64,000 bases of DNA from Photorhabdus namnaonensis (lineage in GTDB: Bacteria > Pseudomonadota > Gammaproteobacteria > Enterobacterales > Enterobacteriaceae), in NCBI RefSeq assembly GCF_001684335.1, contig NZ_LOIC01000063.1, positions 824-64,823 on the forward strand, written 5' to 3'. The notes below the pieces were generated by a model that worked only from the letters and a program-made list of their open reading frames with translations, had not been told where the DNA came from and searched no databases. This document shows, piece by piece, positions 44,914 to 53,568 of this stretch (the stretch's first letter is position 1; each line of letters opens with the position of its first letter). Position numbers and translations under genes: made by a program.

Positions 44914-45117
44914 ATGCAAGCTACAGGTATTGAGTAGTTAATAAAAAAGGTGCGGGAGGATGAACGTAAACATTATGCAGATTTATTTTCATTCCGTTTA
45001 GCAAAACTGTCCGTTCATGTTTTGAAAAATAAAATGGATCATGCGGCCAGTGCAGCGCTTTTGCAAAGTGAATCTGAGAACGTCGAGCGTCAGGCCCAGG
45101 AGTGGCACTATGTCTGA
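44914..45117 (+). pseudogene. DUF2732-type phage early gene with an in-frame TAG
   Basis: Behind a good AAGGAA ribosome-binding site, the frame from ATG 44914 reads MQATGIE, then TAG (44935-44937). It continues openly as LIKKVREDERKHYADLFSFR, LAKLSVHVLKNKMD and ...QAQEWHYV to TGA 45115. The continuation matches the DUF2732 proteins of P2-like phage early operons. The gene is therefore cut at codon 8; only a rare restart at GTG 44950 could save it. The stop overlaps the start of the next gene by 8 bases, as in a coupled operon. Confidence 0.75.
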
Positions 45118-45340
45118 TGTTATCGACCAAGCTTGTCAACATGCAGAGGAAACACTGGAACGCAGAATATTAAGGCATATAAATCGCCCTGTTAGTGTTT
45201 CTGCGTTTGAATGTGAAGATTGTGGAGAATTAATTTCATCAGAGCGACGGATGAAAGTCATGGGTGTTACCCGTTGTGTTTCCTGTCAGGAAGTTTTTGA
45301 GATGGAACAGAAACATTATAGGAGTGTATGGGATGACTAG
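45110..45340 (+). CDS. TraR/DksA-type zinc-finger protein
   Basis: The 76-residue phage early protein has the four-cysteine zinc finger CEDCGELISSERR...TRCVSCQEVFE, as in TraR and P2 Orf proteins. TraR-type proteins bind the RNA polymerase secondary channel and mimic DksA with ppGpp. The start at 45110, overlapping the previous stop, is chosen over a longer frame because it matches the family start MSDVIDQAC. It overlaps the next gene by 8 bases. Confidence 0.85.
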   Translation: MSDVIDQACQHAEETLERRILRHINRPVSVSAFECEDCGELISSERRMKVMGVTRCVSCQEVFEMEQKHYRSVWDD

Positions 45341-45596
45341 ATATCATGATCTAACAACTAAAAATTTTGATTGCATTGTGTCAGATAGTCAGCTTTGCAT
45401 TGATGTATCGGTATTTATGCCCGTGATTGAGGAAAACGATATTGTTATTTTGCGTGAGTATAAAGGCGTTAGGGTTAAAACCTTTATTGTCAATTCTGTC
45501 ATAAGAGATGATGTTAGCTGTGATTATTCATATGGCAATATCAGATATGAACTTACATCGCTATCACCGAATTTTTTCTTTCGTGAGGGTGAATAA
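45333..45596 (+). CDS. Unrecognised prophage early protein
   Basis: The 87-residue product starts MTRYHDLTTKNFDCIVSDSQ. It is small, strand-rich and without membrane segments. I do not recognise the family. Its ATG overlaps the preceding TraR-type gene by 8 bases, and it is followed 2 bases later by the broken DUF3850-type gene, so it is part of the early operon. The start is set by that coupling. Confidence 0.6.
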   Translation: MTRYHDLTTKNFDCIVSDSQLCIDVSVFMPVIEENDIVILREYKGVRVKTFIVNSVIRDDVSCDYSYGNIRYELTSLSPNFFFREGE

Positions 45597-45598
45597 TC

Positions 45599-45849
45599 AT
45601 GAAAGTGAAAAACAAAACTCATCATTAAAAAATAGTTTTTTTATAGCCATTGATAACGGAAAGAAAAAATCAAAATTTAGAGTAAATGATCAAGAATATA
45701 AAACAGGTGATTTTCTTGCATTGAATAAAATTGGTGACAATGGAAATTTCATAGGAAGATTGATTTCAGGAAAAATAACAAATGTAACGGTAATTAATAA
45801 AGATTTGTATCCGCAGATAGCGGAAGAATTTGTTTTGCTTTTATTTTAA
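45599..45849 (+). pseudogene. DUF3850-type phage gene, frameshifted
   Basis: From ATG 45599 (behind GAGGGTGA) the frame reads MKVKNKTHH and hits TAA at 45626. The reading frame one base back continues from TTA 45625 as LKNSFFIAIDNGKKKSKFRVN, then DQEYKTGDFLALNKIGDNG and on to 45849. Joined, they give a DUF3850 (ASCH-like, RNA-binding fold) protein of about 83 residues with the usual K-T-H-x-L start and FRVND-YKxGDFL core. One T has probably been lost after the second CAT. No standard slippery site precedes the stop. Confidence 0.75.
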
Positions 45850-45874
45850 TTAATTCCCGTTAATTGTTTGTCAC

Positions 45875-48104
45875 ATGAATATTGAAAGAAAAGAAGAAAA
45901 TAACGGCGATGCACTGCGTTCAATGTATCGCCAGAGTATAGAATTTCAGCCAGGGTTGCCGAATGATGCAACTCTGGCTGAACGTATTATGTGGGAGGCG
46001 AACCCTAACGATTATGCATGGCGGCATCAATATCTTGAGAATGTGCCGCATTCACTGGCGATCTATCTTGCAACGCGTTACGCCAACATTTTCAATCAAT
46101 CTGGTCGCCGCCGGGCTAATACGTTTTTACGTCAATTCTGCGAGAACGTATTACCACGGTTAAAATTGGTCAGTGAACAATACGAGTTCCGGCATATTGT
46201 ATCTGGTGTTATGCCGTTCCCGTTTATCGAATCACTGGAACAATTGCCAACATTAGGACGTAAAGAAATAAAACAGCTTGCGCATGAGATTGCGCGGTTT
46301 ATGGCTGAGAGTTATGACCAATATGTTGAACAGGCACTACAGAATGAGCAGGACGCTTGCCGTAGATTAATTCACGTCTATACCCGTTTGGCTAAATTGA
46401 CACAGCAAGCGGGAACGATAGCCCCATATTGGCAGCAATTTGTAAAAGGTCGAATTAAACCCACAGAAGACCAACTATGTGCCGGATTGCTGCGCATGAT
46501 GTCAGATCCATGATGTCAGATCAATGGTGGTACATCCGTTTAAAGCGGATACGTGATATTCGTGCCGAACATATTGCAATTGCTGTCGGACAGGTACAAA
46601 AAGCGGTTTCATCCTATGTTTCACGTCAGACTTTACATGAATGGACGGAGCAGAAGCGGCTAAATTGGGAGTTTCTGCAATCGTTCGATTTAGAGAATGA
46701 AGAGGGGGAGCGAGTTTCGTTAAGTGATAAGGTCTTGGGCAGCATTGCAAACCCTGCCGTTCGCCGTTGTGAACTCATGATCCGTATGCGCGGATTTGAG
46801 GACTTGGCTAACGAAATGGGCTGTGTGGGAGATTTTTATACTATTACAGCCCCTTCTAAATATCACTCTGTACATAGTGGTGGCGGTTTTGTGAAAAACT
46901 GGAACGGTGCGACCCCAAAGGATACACAAAAGTATTTGTGTAAGGTCTGGGCAAAAATCCGGGCGGCTTATTCCCGTGCGGGGATCAGCATATTCGGTTT
47001 TCGTGTGGTAGAGCCACATCATGACGGTACACCGCATTGGCATATGTTGCTATTTATGCGCCCTGAGCATGTCGATGAAATGCGCGACATTATGTGTTAT
47101 TACGCCCGGTTGGAGGATTCAGAGGAATTACAGGGACAAAAGGCACTCAAGGCGCGTTTCCATGTCAAGCCTATCGATAAGGCAAAAGGTTCGGCCACAG
47201 GCTATATCGCCAAGTACATCTCCAAGAATATTGATGGTTACGCGCTGGATGGCGAAAAGGATGGGGAAACAGGCCAACTCCTTAAGGATATGTCCCGTTC
47301 GGTTTCTGCCTGGGCGAGTCGTTGGCGTATTCGTCAGTTTCAGCAGATTGGCGGTGCTCCAGTTTCTGTCTGGCGTGAACTGCGACGCTTATCTGGTGAT
47401 GAACAAATTTTACCTGATGCGGATATGGATAATGTTCGATTTGCTGCGGATATTGGGAATTGGTTCGCTTATACCGAATTCCAGGGGGGCCGCTGGTTGC
47501 ACGGAAAGATTTAACCGTGCGGCTGTCCTATGAAATCACCGAACAAGGCAACGCCTACGGTGAGGATGTCCAGCGTATTTCCGGTATTTACTCGCCCCGT
47601 CTGGGCGAGTCCTCTTCTTTTGTTACCCGTACTGTGAAGTGGAAGATTGTTCCTAAATCCAGCCCGGTATCTGCGGGTGAGGGTGTGGTTTTTTCTTCCT
47701 CTTGGAGTTCTGTCAATAACTGTACGGAGGCACGAAATACGGTTAGTCAAGGAAGTGATCTGTATTTAGATGAATTCTATTACGGTTGGCATCAAATGAG
47801 TGAGAAGGAAAAAATACAGCGAGTTCATGAATCGGCAAAATTACAGAGTTTGGAGATGAGTGATGTGTTGGCTCGTTCGTTACTGGAGGAGGGAAGCATG
47901 ACCATAGATGGACAGCGTTATTGTTTATCTATGTTCGGTCATCTACATAAAGTTAAAAAAACGCATACTGAAACAACAAAAATGATAATGAGTAGGTTAA
48001 GTGAAAAATTGGGGGTTGATATTTCCGGGATATTCCGTGATCCAAAAGGTCATTATTTGACTATGTTGCGAAAAATTAACCAAGAGCCGATTGAGGTCAC
48101 ATAA
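45875..48104 (+). pseudogene. P2 gpA-type replication initiation endonuclease, broken in two places
   Basis: Three consecutive frames (45875-46513, from within 46477-47514, and the tail to 48104) together align with one P2 gpA protein of about 730 residues, the site-specific nickase that starts rolling-circle replication. The middle piece keeps the HUH motif region (EPHHDGTPHWHMLLF) and the tyrosine motif GYIAKYISKNIDGYALDG. Break 1 is a 14-bp exact tandem duplication at 46495-46522; removing one copy restores LLRMMSDQWWYIRL. Break 2 is at the G6 run 47484-47489; one more G restores EFQGGPLVARKDL. Two lesions argue for decay. Confidence 0.88.
46495..46522. repeat. 14-bp perfect tandem duplication inside the replication gene
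   Basis: CATGATGTCAGATC at 46495-46508 is repeated exactly at 46509-46522. The added 14 bases shift the gpA-type frame and create the early TGA at 46511. Confidence 0.95.
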
Positions 48105-48190
48105 CTAATTATTTCTCAATGAAATTGATGCATTTGTTAATTGTATTAAATTAAACTGTATATAAATACAGTAAATGGAACGGTAAAAAT

Positions 48191-48409
48191 ATGATGTCAG
48201 ATTATCTGGATAAGTTGGCCGTATTGGAACGGATTGAATTGATTGCTAAAGTTGGTAATTCAGGTATTTGCACTAGTCGAGAACGGCAAATCGCATTTGA
48301 TTGGATTGCAGAACTGGCTGAGCAGGTCAGAAAAGAAATAATCTCAAATGTAAAAACTAAAAGGCCACTAAGTAGTGGCTCAGAATTACGCAGTAGGGCA
48401 AACTTTTAA
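48191..48409 (+). CDS. Small prophage protein of unknown function
   Basis: The 72-residue frame starts MMSDYLDKLAVLERIELIAKV (or one Met later). It has a helical, protein-like first 55 residues; the last 17 residues look less constrained and run through a leftward terminator (48355-48380) and into the 3' end of the Ogr-type gene. It lies just after the replication gene, as small early proteins do in P2-like phages. Function is unknown. Confidence 0.55.
   Translation: MMSDYLDKLAVLERIELIAKVGNSGICTSRERQIAFDWIAELAEQVRKEIISNVKTKRPLSSGSELRSRANF
48355..48380 (-). terminator. Terminator for the leftward terminase-portal-activator operon
   Basis: Read leftward, GCCAC TACTTA GTGGC (48363-48378) is followed by CTTTTAGTTTTT. 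It lies just past the Ogr-type gene, inside the 3' part of a small rightward frame. Confidence 0.65.
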
Positions 48410-48655
48410 TAAATCCAATGCCATTTGACGCTGTTGCGGGTTGAGGTTGTTAATCACGGTCTGCAACAGTTTATCACCTGTTTTTGCGCTGGGACTTAGC
48501 GTGTGCGAAAACGTCAAATTCATAACAAATGTATAACCACATTCAACACTGGAACACGCGCAGTACAGATCAGCAATTTCACGGTGCTTCCGATTCGTCT
48601 TGCGAATAACCGCCTTAGCGCCACACTCAGGACAGATAATTTTTAATACGCGCAT
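48386..48655 (-). CDS. Ogr/Delta-type late transcription activator
   Basis: The 89-residue product begins MRVLKIICPECGAKAVIRKT. Four cysteines (CPEC and CACSSVEC) form the zinc-binding domain of the P2 Ogr / P4 Delta family, followed by the conserved Y-T-F-V-M strand. These proteins activate phage late promoters by contacting the RNA polymerase alpha subunit. The start is uncertain: in-frame Met codons also lie at 48664 and 48679. I chose the one next to the conserved core. It is encoded downstream of the portal gene, so terminase, portal and activator form one leftward unit. Confidence 0.8.
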   Translation of the reverse strand: MRVLKIICPECGAKAVIRKTNRKHREIADLYCACSSVECGYTFVMNLTFSHTLSPSAKTGDKLLQTVINNLNPQQRQMALDLLKVCPTA

Positions 48656-48680
48656 ATTCCTCATTCCCAAAGTATCCATT

Positions 48681-48702
48681 TTCGGTAATTTTACCGATTT
48701 TT
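48681..48702 (+). terminator. Possible terminator of the rightward early operon
   Basis: The 16-base palindrome TCGGTAATTTTACCGA (48681-48696) is followed by TTTTT read rightward. It lies opposite the portal/activator junction and could stop early transcription. Confidence 0.45.
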
Positions 48703-49737
48703 TGCGCATTTTGCACCCAAACTTACGCGATCTTGTTTAAAATGGATATGTAATATTTCAGGCACATCATGCGTGTTTATCGCATTTATGAACATATTTT
48801 GAACGGGGATAACTTCATCCTGACGATAGACCTCACGGGCTTTTTCCGGATCACCTAAACCGCCGATATTGGTCGGGATAATGCCAGCCAATCCCGCCGG
48901 GAATCGGTGAGCGGTCAACACATCTTGTGAACTGATACTTTTCACATTGACAAATTCATCATTGGCTGAAATATCACCCACCGGAATGAATTTAATGCCG
49001 TCAGGGTCGCCGTTGGGAATGTTGACAAACATAGTGTCGAAATTCCCGATCCCTTTACTGAGTTGTAATTTTTGGATAATTTCCTCTTCGGTTTCATCAG
49101 AGATATTCGGGTCATTGGTGTAAATGATACCGCCAGTGTGGGCGCCATTGTGGTAATAACGACGGCGGAAAATGGTGGCCTCCGAGTTGAGCAGTGCCGC
49201 ATGAATACCGCCGATATAATCCGGCAATCCGTAAACTTGCTGTTGCGGATCATACTGCTTAATGAAAATCACTTCTTCCGGTGAGTAAACCAACGGTTCT
49301 CCCTCCTGTAATACCACAAAATCCCTATTCTTACGGCGGCGTAGGTATAGGGAGGGCAAGACCTCCAGTGCGACCACATCACCCCAGAAGTTACGGACTT
49401 TCAGAATGGTGACATCACCGAAAATCAGGAAATTAATCACGGCTGACTTGAATTGTTCATGGGACAGTCCGCCACCGACATAATCCGAAGCAATCATATT
49501 GTGACGGGCATAGAGTACACCGCCGTGTTGACCGTTCATGTTGGTCAGTTGTGCCAGGGCTAAACGGTCAATCGGTAGTGTGTAATGGTCATAGTCATTG
49601 TCATACCAGATATTTTGATAATCCGTCCTGGTGGTGAGTATCGGTTCAGGTTTGCCCAACGTGATTACGCTCATTTGCCGTTGACGGTCGTTTGTACGTG
49701 GGGAATGTGCGCGGGTTTTCCTTAACTTTTTCTTCAT
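48691..49737 (-). CDS. Phage portal protein (P2 gpQ family)
   Basis: The portal forms the dodecameric ring at one capsid vertex through which DNA enters. The 348-residue product has the P2 gpQ-type features: MSVITLGKPEPILT, LPIDRLALAQLTNMNGQHGG, NFLIFGDVTILKVRNFWGDV, QYDPQQQVYGLPDYIGGIHA and HRFPAGLAGIIPTNIGGLGD. Length matches P2 gpQ (344). Its start overlaps the stop of the terminase gene by one base, as in P2 where P and Q lie together and are read opposite to the other head genes. Confidence 0.93.
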   Translation of the reverse strand: MKKKLRKTRAHSPRTNDRQRQMSVITLGKPEPILTTRTDYQNIWYDNDYDHYTLPIDRLALAQLTNMNGQHGGVLYARHNMIASDYVGGGLSHEQFKSAVINFLIFGDVTILKVRNFWGDVVALEVLPSLYLRRRKNRDFVVLQEGEPLVYSPEEVIFIKQYDPQQQVYGLPDYIGGIHAALLNSEATIFRRRYYHNGAHTGGIIYTNDPNISDETEEEIIQKLQLSKGIGNFDTMFVNIPNGDPDGIKFIPVGDISANDEFVNVKSISSQDVLTAHRFPAGLAGIIPTNIGGLGDPEKAREVYRQDEVIPVQNMFINAINTHDVPEILHIHFKQDRVSLGAKCAKNR

Positions 49738-51515
49738 TATGCAGCCTTTGCAAATGTGTATTTAGAGGTGCGTTTCTTGTCGTAATTTAACGGCTCATTC
49801 ATCAGGGCATGAGCGATTGCCCAGAAGACGTCAGCGTGTCCGGTTTCCCGCGAACGGTCAGCGACAAAGGTCATGCTGCCGCCTTTTTTCGTCGTGGTGT
49901 GTCGAATAGCCAGAAATGAGGCCAGAATTTCTTTTTGTTCCACATCCCATTCGATACGCTCCTCACTGACCACATCAATCATTTTCATGACCAGTTGGTT
50001 TTTGCTTTGCGGGTTGTAGTGGATAGCGTGGGCTTGTCGGGGGGCGAAGTCCTGCACCATTTCATAGACACCGTGACCAATCCCCGTGGTATCAATGCCG
50101 ATATGGGTAAATTTGTAGCGCTTGAAGAGATCTTCAATCAGTTTCGCCTGATGTTTCCAGTTCATGCCTTGCCAGTAGAACGTTGCCAACACCCGAAAAA
50201 CTTCGGGCGCCATCATGGGCGGGGCAATAATCACAAAGGTTGAAGTATCGCCAGAACGTGCCGGGTCGAAGCCGCCCCAGACTTCGCGATCTCCAAAAGG
50301 ACGCGGGGCATTGGGATCATGGTCTCCCCAGAGATGGATATCCGCGCCGCATTTTTCCAGTTGATGATATTTGAAAACAGATGCGCCACTATCAACAAAT
50401 ACACACAGATACAACATGTTAAATGTGTCTGGGTTATAGCGGTTCCGCAGTTTTTCAATGGATGCCAGGTTGAATCCACCCTTAATGGCATCTTCCAGCG
50501 TAATGACGTAACGCCATTGACCATCCGGGCAATCACGGCCACCATCACGCAATTCATCAAATGAGGGGAATTCAACATGTTTGCGTTTTGGATCATTGCC
50601 GCGCCATTCATCACCTATCCAGAACGGGTAGGCGGGATGGGTTTTGGCGCTGGGGGTTGAAAAGTACGTGGTGCGCCATTTATCATGTGTCGCCATTGCC
50701 GACGCCACTTCATTGAGGCGTTTAAAATCAGGTACCCAAAAATATTCGTCACAATACAAATGGCCGGAATAGGATTGTGCCGTGTTTTTATTGGTTGACA
50801 AAAAACGCAGTTCGGCACCGTTGCTGAGTCGAATAGGATTGCCGGTCAGCGTCACACCGAAGAAGTGTTCGGCGATATTGACGATATACGAGCGGAAAAC
50901 TTCTGCCTGTGGTTTTGAGGCTGATAAGAATATTTGAGGAGCGCCGGTTAACACGGCATTTTCGAATGCCTCAAAGGCGAAATACCAGGTTGCACCGATT
51001 TGCCGACTTTTGAGGATATTTCTGATCTGTTTTGCCAGATTATTGCGCAAATGTTTTTGATAGCCGAAAAGCGTCTTATCGACAAACTGCTGAAAATCTT
51101 CTTTAGTCAGTGTCGAAATATCATTTTTACGATAGCGTTTCTTTTTCTTGGGTTCATCCTCACTGGATGGGATATAATCACCGCCTGATTTTTCTTGCAC
51201 CTTAATTTCGGCCAGCTTTTCTTGATGCTTATTTGCTTGTGCCATCAGTTTTATATGATGTGCAATCAATCGGTCGAGTTCGTCTAATTCCAGCGAGGTT
51301 TTATTGTTGCGTTCACTGAGCACGGCAATTCGGCGGTTAATGGCCTCGATAACACTTTCATGGTTGAGCATATCTGCCCAATGCCATTTTTCCGCCCAAT
51401 AGTAAATGATCCGCCGATTCGGCAGATTTAATTCACGGGCAATTTCTGCCGGAGTATATCGCCGTAGGTATAAAGAACGGGCGACATTGATTAGTTCATC
51501 AGAGTATTTAGCCAT
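49737..51515 (-). CDS. Terminase large (ATPase) subunit, P2 gpP family
   Basis: The 592-residue motor ATPase packages DNA into the prohead. It shows an N-terminal helix-turn-helix (PAEIARELNLPNRRIIYYWA, about residues 20-40) and a Walker A-like SRQIGATWYFAFEAF. A Walker B LYCDEYFWVPDF with catalytic acidic residues follows, and a C-terminal nuclease-fold region (GGFDPARSGDTSTFVII; HIGIDTTGIGHGVYE). I prefer the Met at 51515 (MAKYSDELINVARS) over the in-frame one 14 codons upstream. The product is about P2 gpP length (590). The gene is divergent from the scaffold gene. Confidence 0.94.
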   Translation of the reverse strand: MAKYSDELINVARSLYLRRYTPAEIARELNLPNRRIIYYWAEKWHWADMLNHESVIEAINRRIAVLSERNNKTSLELDELDRLIAHHIKLMAQANKHQEKLAEIKVQEKSGGDYIPSSEDEPKKKKRYRKNDISTLTKEDFQQFVDKTLFGYQKHLRNNLAKQIRNILKSRQIGATWYFAFEAFENAVLTGAPQIFLSASKPQAEVFRSYIVNIAEHFFGVTLTGNPIRLSNGAELRFLSTNKNTAQSYSGHLYCDEYFWVPDFKRLNEVASAMATHDKWRTTYFSTPSAKTHPAYPFWIGDEWRGNDPKRKHVEFPSFDELRDGGRDCPDGQWRYVITLEDAIKGGFNLASIEKLRNRYNPDTFNMLYLCVFVDSGASVFKYHQLEKCGADIHLWGDHDPNAPRPFGDREVWGGFDPARSGDTSTFVIIAPPMMAPEVFRVLATFYWQGMNWKHQAKLIEDLFKRYKFTHIGIDTTGIGHGVYEMVQDFAPRQAHAIHYNPQSKNQLVMKMIDVVSEERIEWDVEQKEILASFLAIRHTTTKKGGSMTFVADRSRETGHADVFWAIAHALMNEPLNYDKKRTSKYTFAKAA

Positions 51516-51673
51516 AGCAATCATATTATGCAGGGCTAAATGTATCCTGGCGCTCATTCAATTTCGGCCTGAATGGGTTATGGCGTTATATCCGAACTCA
51601 TCAGAATTAAACCATTCGCAGCATTTTATTGAATCCGCAATACTGTATTTGATTCAAATGGAAGGAATTAAAT

Positions 51674-52504
51674 ATGTCTCAGTTAATGACTAACTGGATA
51701 TGTATTGCCACGGAGGGCGACACGGTTGATGGCCGAGTAATGGAACCTCAATGGATTTTAGAGGCTGCCGAACTCTATAACCCAGAGTTGTACACCGCCC
51801 GCATTTGGCCGGAACATGAGCGTGGGTTTGGTGCAATGGGCGAAGTGTTAGCCGTCAAAGCAGCGCGAGATGATGACGGGGTTTTACGCTTATATGCGCA
51901 ACTGCGACCCAATCATCATTTGTTACAGGCCAATCGAGAGGGACAATTACTGTTTACCTCTGTTGAACTGACGCCTGATGGTAATTTTCGCGGAACCGGC
52001 AAAACATATCTGGAAGGACTGGCAGTGACTGACTCACCCGCCAGCGTGGGCACAACGCGTTTGCAATTTAAAGAAAGGAACAAACATCGTCGATTCGGTG
52101 CGTATAAGCCACTGGTGATTGATGAGATTAAACACATGGAGGGTAACGGCATGGCAAAGGCCAAAAAGGGATGGAAAAGCTTTTTTAACATTGAAGAACC
52201 CGAAGAAACTGAGCCAGCACCATCAAGTGATGATGCATTGCAGGCGCTGGCCCAAGCTGTAGCCGATTTGGAAGCGCGAATTACCGCGCTTGAGGGTAAG
52301 CAGGAATTGACCGAGCAAGAAGTTGCAGACGTTCAGGAAGATGTCGAGACAATGAAAGCGGTTGTCGATACCGAAGCATTTGCGCGTTTACGTGACAGTT
52401 TGCCCGATATTCTAAAAAAGTTTAACAAATTGGACGGTATTGCTACCCGCTTGCCATCGTGTAACCCAAAAGGCGACAAAAACGCGCCTTTTAAATTTCT
52501 GTAA
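51674..52504 (+). CDS. Capsid scaffolding protein / maturation protease (P2 gpO family)
   Basis: GpO first guides capsid assembly through its C-terminal coiled coil and then cleaves the capsid protein. The 276-residue product keeps the P2 catalytic residues by position and context: Asp19 (GDTVDGR), His48 (WPEHERGF) and Ser96 (LFTSVELTPDG). A conserved GLAVTDSPASVGT segment follows, then a long predicted coiled coil (about 195-250). It is the first gene of the rightward head operon; the promoter region shared with the terminase spans about 160 bases. Confidence 0.93.
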   Translation: MSQLMTNWICIATEGDTVDGRVMEPQWILEAAELYNPELYTARIWPEHERGFGAMGEVLAVKAARDDDGVLRLYAQLRPNHHLLQANREGQLLFTSVELTPDGNFRGTGKTYLEGLAVTDSPASVGTTRLQFKERNKHRRFGAYKPLVIDEIKHMEGNGMAKAKKGWKSFFNIEEPEETEPAPSSDDALQALAQAVADLEARITALEGKQELTEQEVADVQEDVETMKAVVDTEAFARLRDSLPDILKKFNKLDGIATRLPSCNPKGDKNAPFKFL

Positions 52505-52536
52505 TTCCATGATGGAAAAAGGCAAAGGGAAGAGCT

Positions 52537-53568
52537 ATGCAATTGAATCATCGGGCACGGACATTTTTACAGAAATATGCGGTGGGGTTAGCTGAATCTT
52601 ATGGGATTGAAGACACATCACGTTACTTTGCGCTAACTGACCCAAAAGAAACCGCCTTGCGCAGCGCGTTGTTGGAATCCGTGGAATTTCTCAGCATGAT
52701 CACCTGTGCGGATGTGGATCACCTTTCCGGCCAGGTTGTATCAGTCGGCAACCCAGGGTTATTCACCGGGCGCAAAAAAGATGGCCGCTTTATGCGTAAA
52801 ACGGGGATTGATGGCAATAAATACAGCTTAGTTGAAACCGATTCCGGCGCCGCCTTGCCCTGGGATTTATTATCTGTCTGGGCGAACTCAGGTTCAGAAA
52901 ATGAGTTTTTCCAACGTATGCAGGAATTCACACATGAATCTTTTGCACTGGACATGATCCGGGTGGGTTTTAACGGCCAGCGCGTGGCGGAGACCACCGA
53001 CCCAGAAGCCAATCCGAATGGTGAAGATGTGAACAGGGGTTGGCATCAAATTGCCAAAGAATGGAATGACGGCAAGAAGGTGATTACTGCCCCGGTGAAA
53101 CTGGATGAGCACGGTGATTTTACTTCACTGGATGCGATGGCGTCAGACCTGATTAACGCCTGTATTCCGCAGCAATTCAGGCATGATCCACGTTTGGTGG
53201 TACTGGTCGGTGCTGATTTAGTGGCGGCTGAACAATATCGATTATATCAGGCGGCAAATAAACCGACTGAAAAAATCGCGGCGCAAATGTTAGGGAGTTC
53301 CATTGCTGGACGTCCGGCCATTATCCCGCCATTTATGCCGGGTAAACGTATGTCAGTCACCATGCTGCCTAACTTGCAAATTCTGACACAGCGTAATACA
53401 CGCCAGCGTAAGGCGGAATTTGTGGATGACCGTAAACAATTTGAAAATAAATACCTGCGCAATGAGGGCTACGCGATTGAAACACCGGAATTGTACGCTG
53501 CCTATGATGAGAATGCCGTAACGATTGGCACAGTTGCTGAACCTGCTGAAAAACTGGATACAGAATAG
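52537..53568 (+). CDS. Major capsid protein (P2 gpN family)
   Basis: The 343-residue HK97-fold capsid subunit of the P2 type has the family segments ARTFLQKYAVGLAESYG (N-terminal, removed by gpO), the NPGLFTGRKKDGRFMRKTG region, GFNGQRVAETTDPEANPNGEDVNRGW and the LNPxxx-like KYLRNEGYAIETPELYAAYD. Length is close to P2 gpN (357). It lies 32 bases after the scaffold gene and overlaps the next start by one base. Confidence 0.93.
   Translation: MQLNHRARTFLQKYAVGLAESYGIEDTSRYFALTDPKETALRSALLESVEFLSMITCADVDHLSGQVVSVGNPGLFTGRKKDGRFMRKTGIDGNKYSLVETDSGAALPWDLLSVWANSGSENEFFQRMQEFTHESFALDMIRVGFNGQRVAETTDPEANPNGEDVNRGWHQIAKEWNDGKKVITAPVKLDEHGDFTSLDAMASDLINACIPQQFRHDPRLVVLVGADLVAAEQYRLYQAANKPTEKIAAQMLGSSIAGRPAIIPPFMPGKRMSVTMLPNLQILTQRNTRQRKAEFVDDRKQFENKYLRNEGYAIETPELYAAYDENAVTIGTVAEPAEKLDTE

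Noticed and set aside
45599-45849. Programmed frameshift as the explanation for the DUF3850-type gene
   Set aside because: No slippery heptamer lies before the TAA at 45626; the A run follows the stop.
51516-51673. P2-type Ogr site (TGT-N12-ACA) in the terminase/scaffold divergent region
   Set aside because: No exact match on reading the interval; the activator may use a different site.
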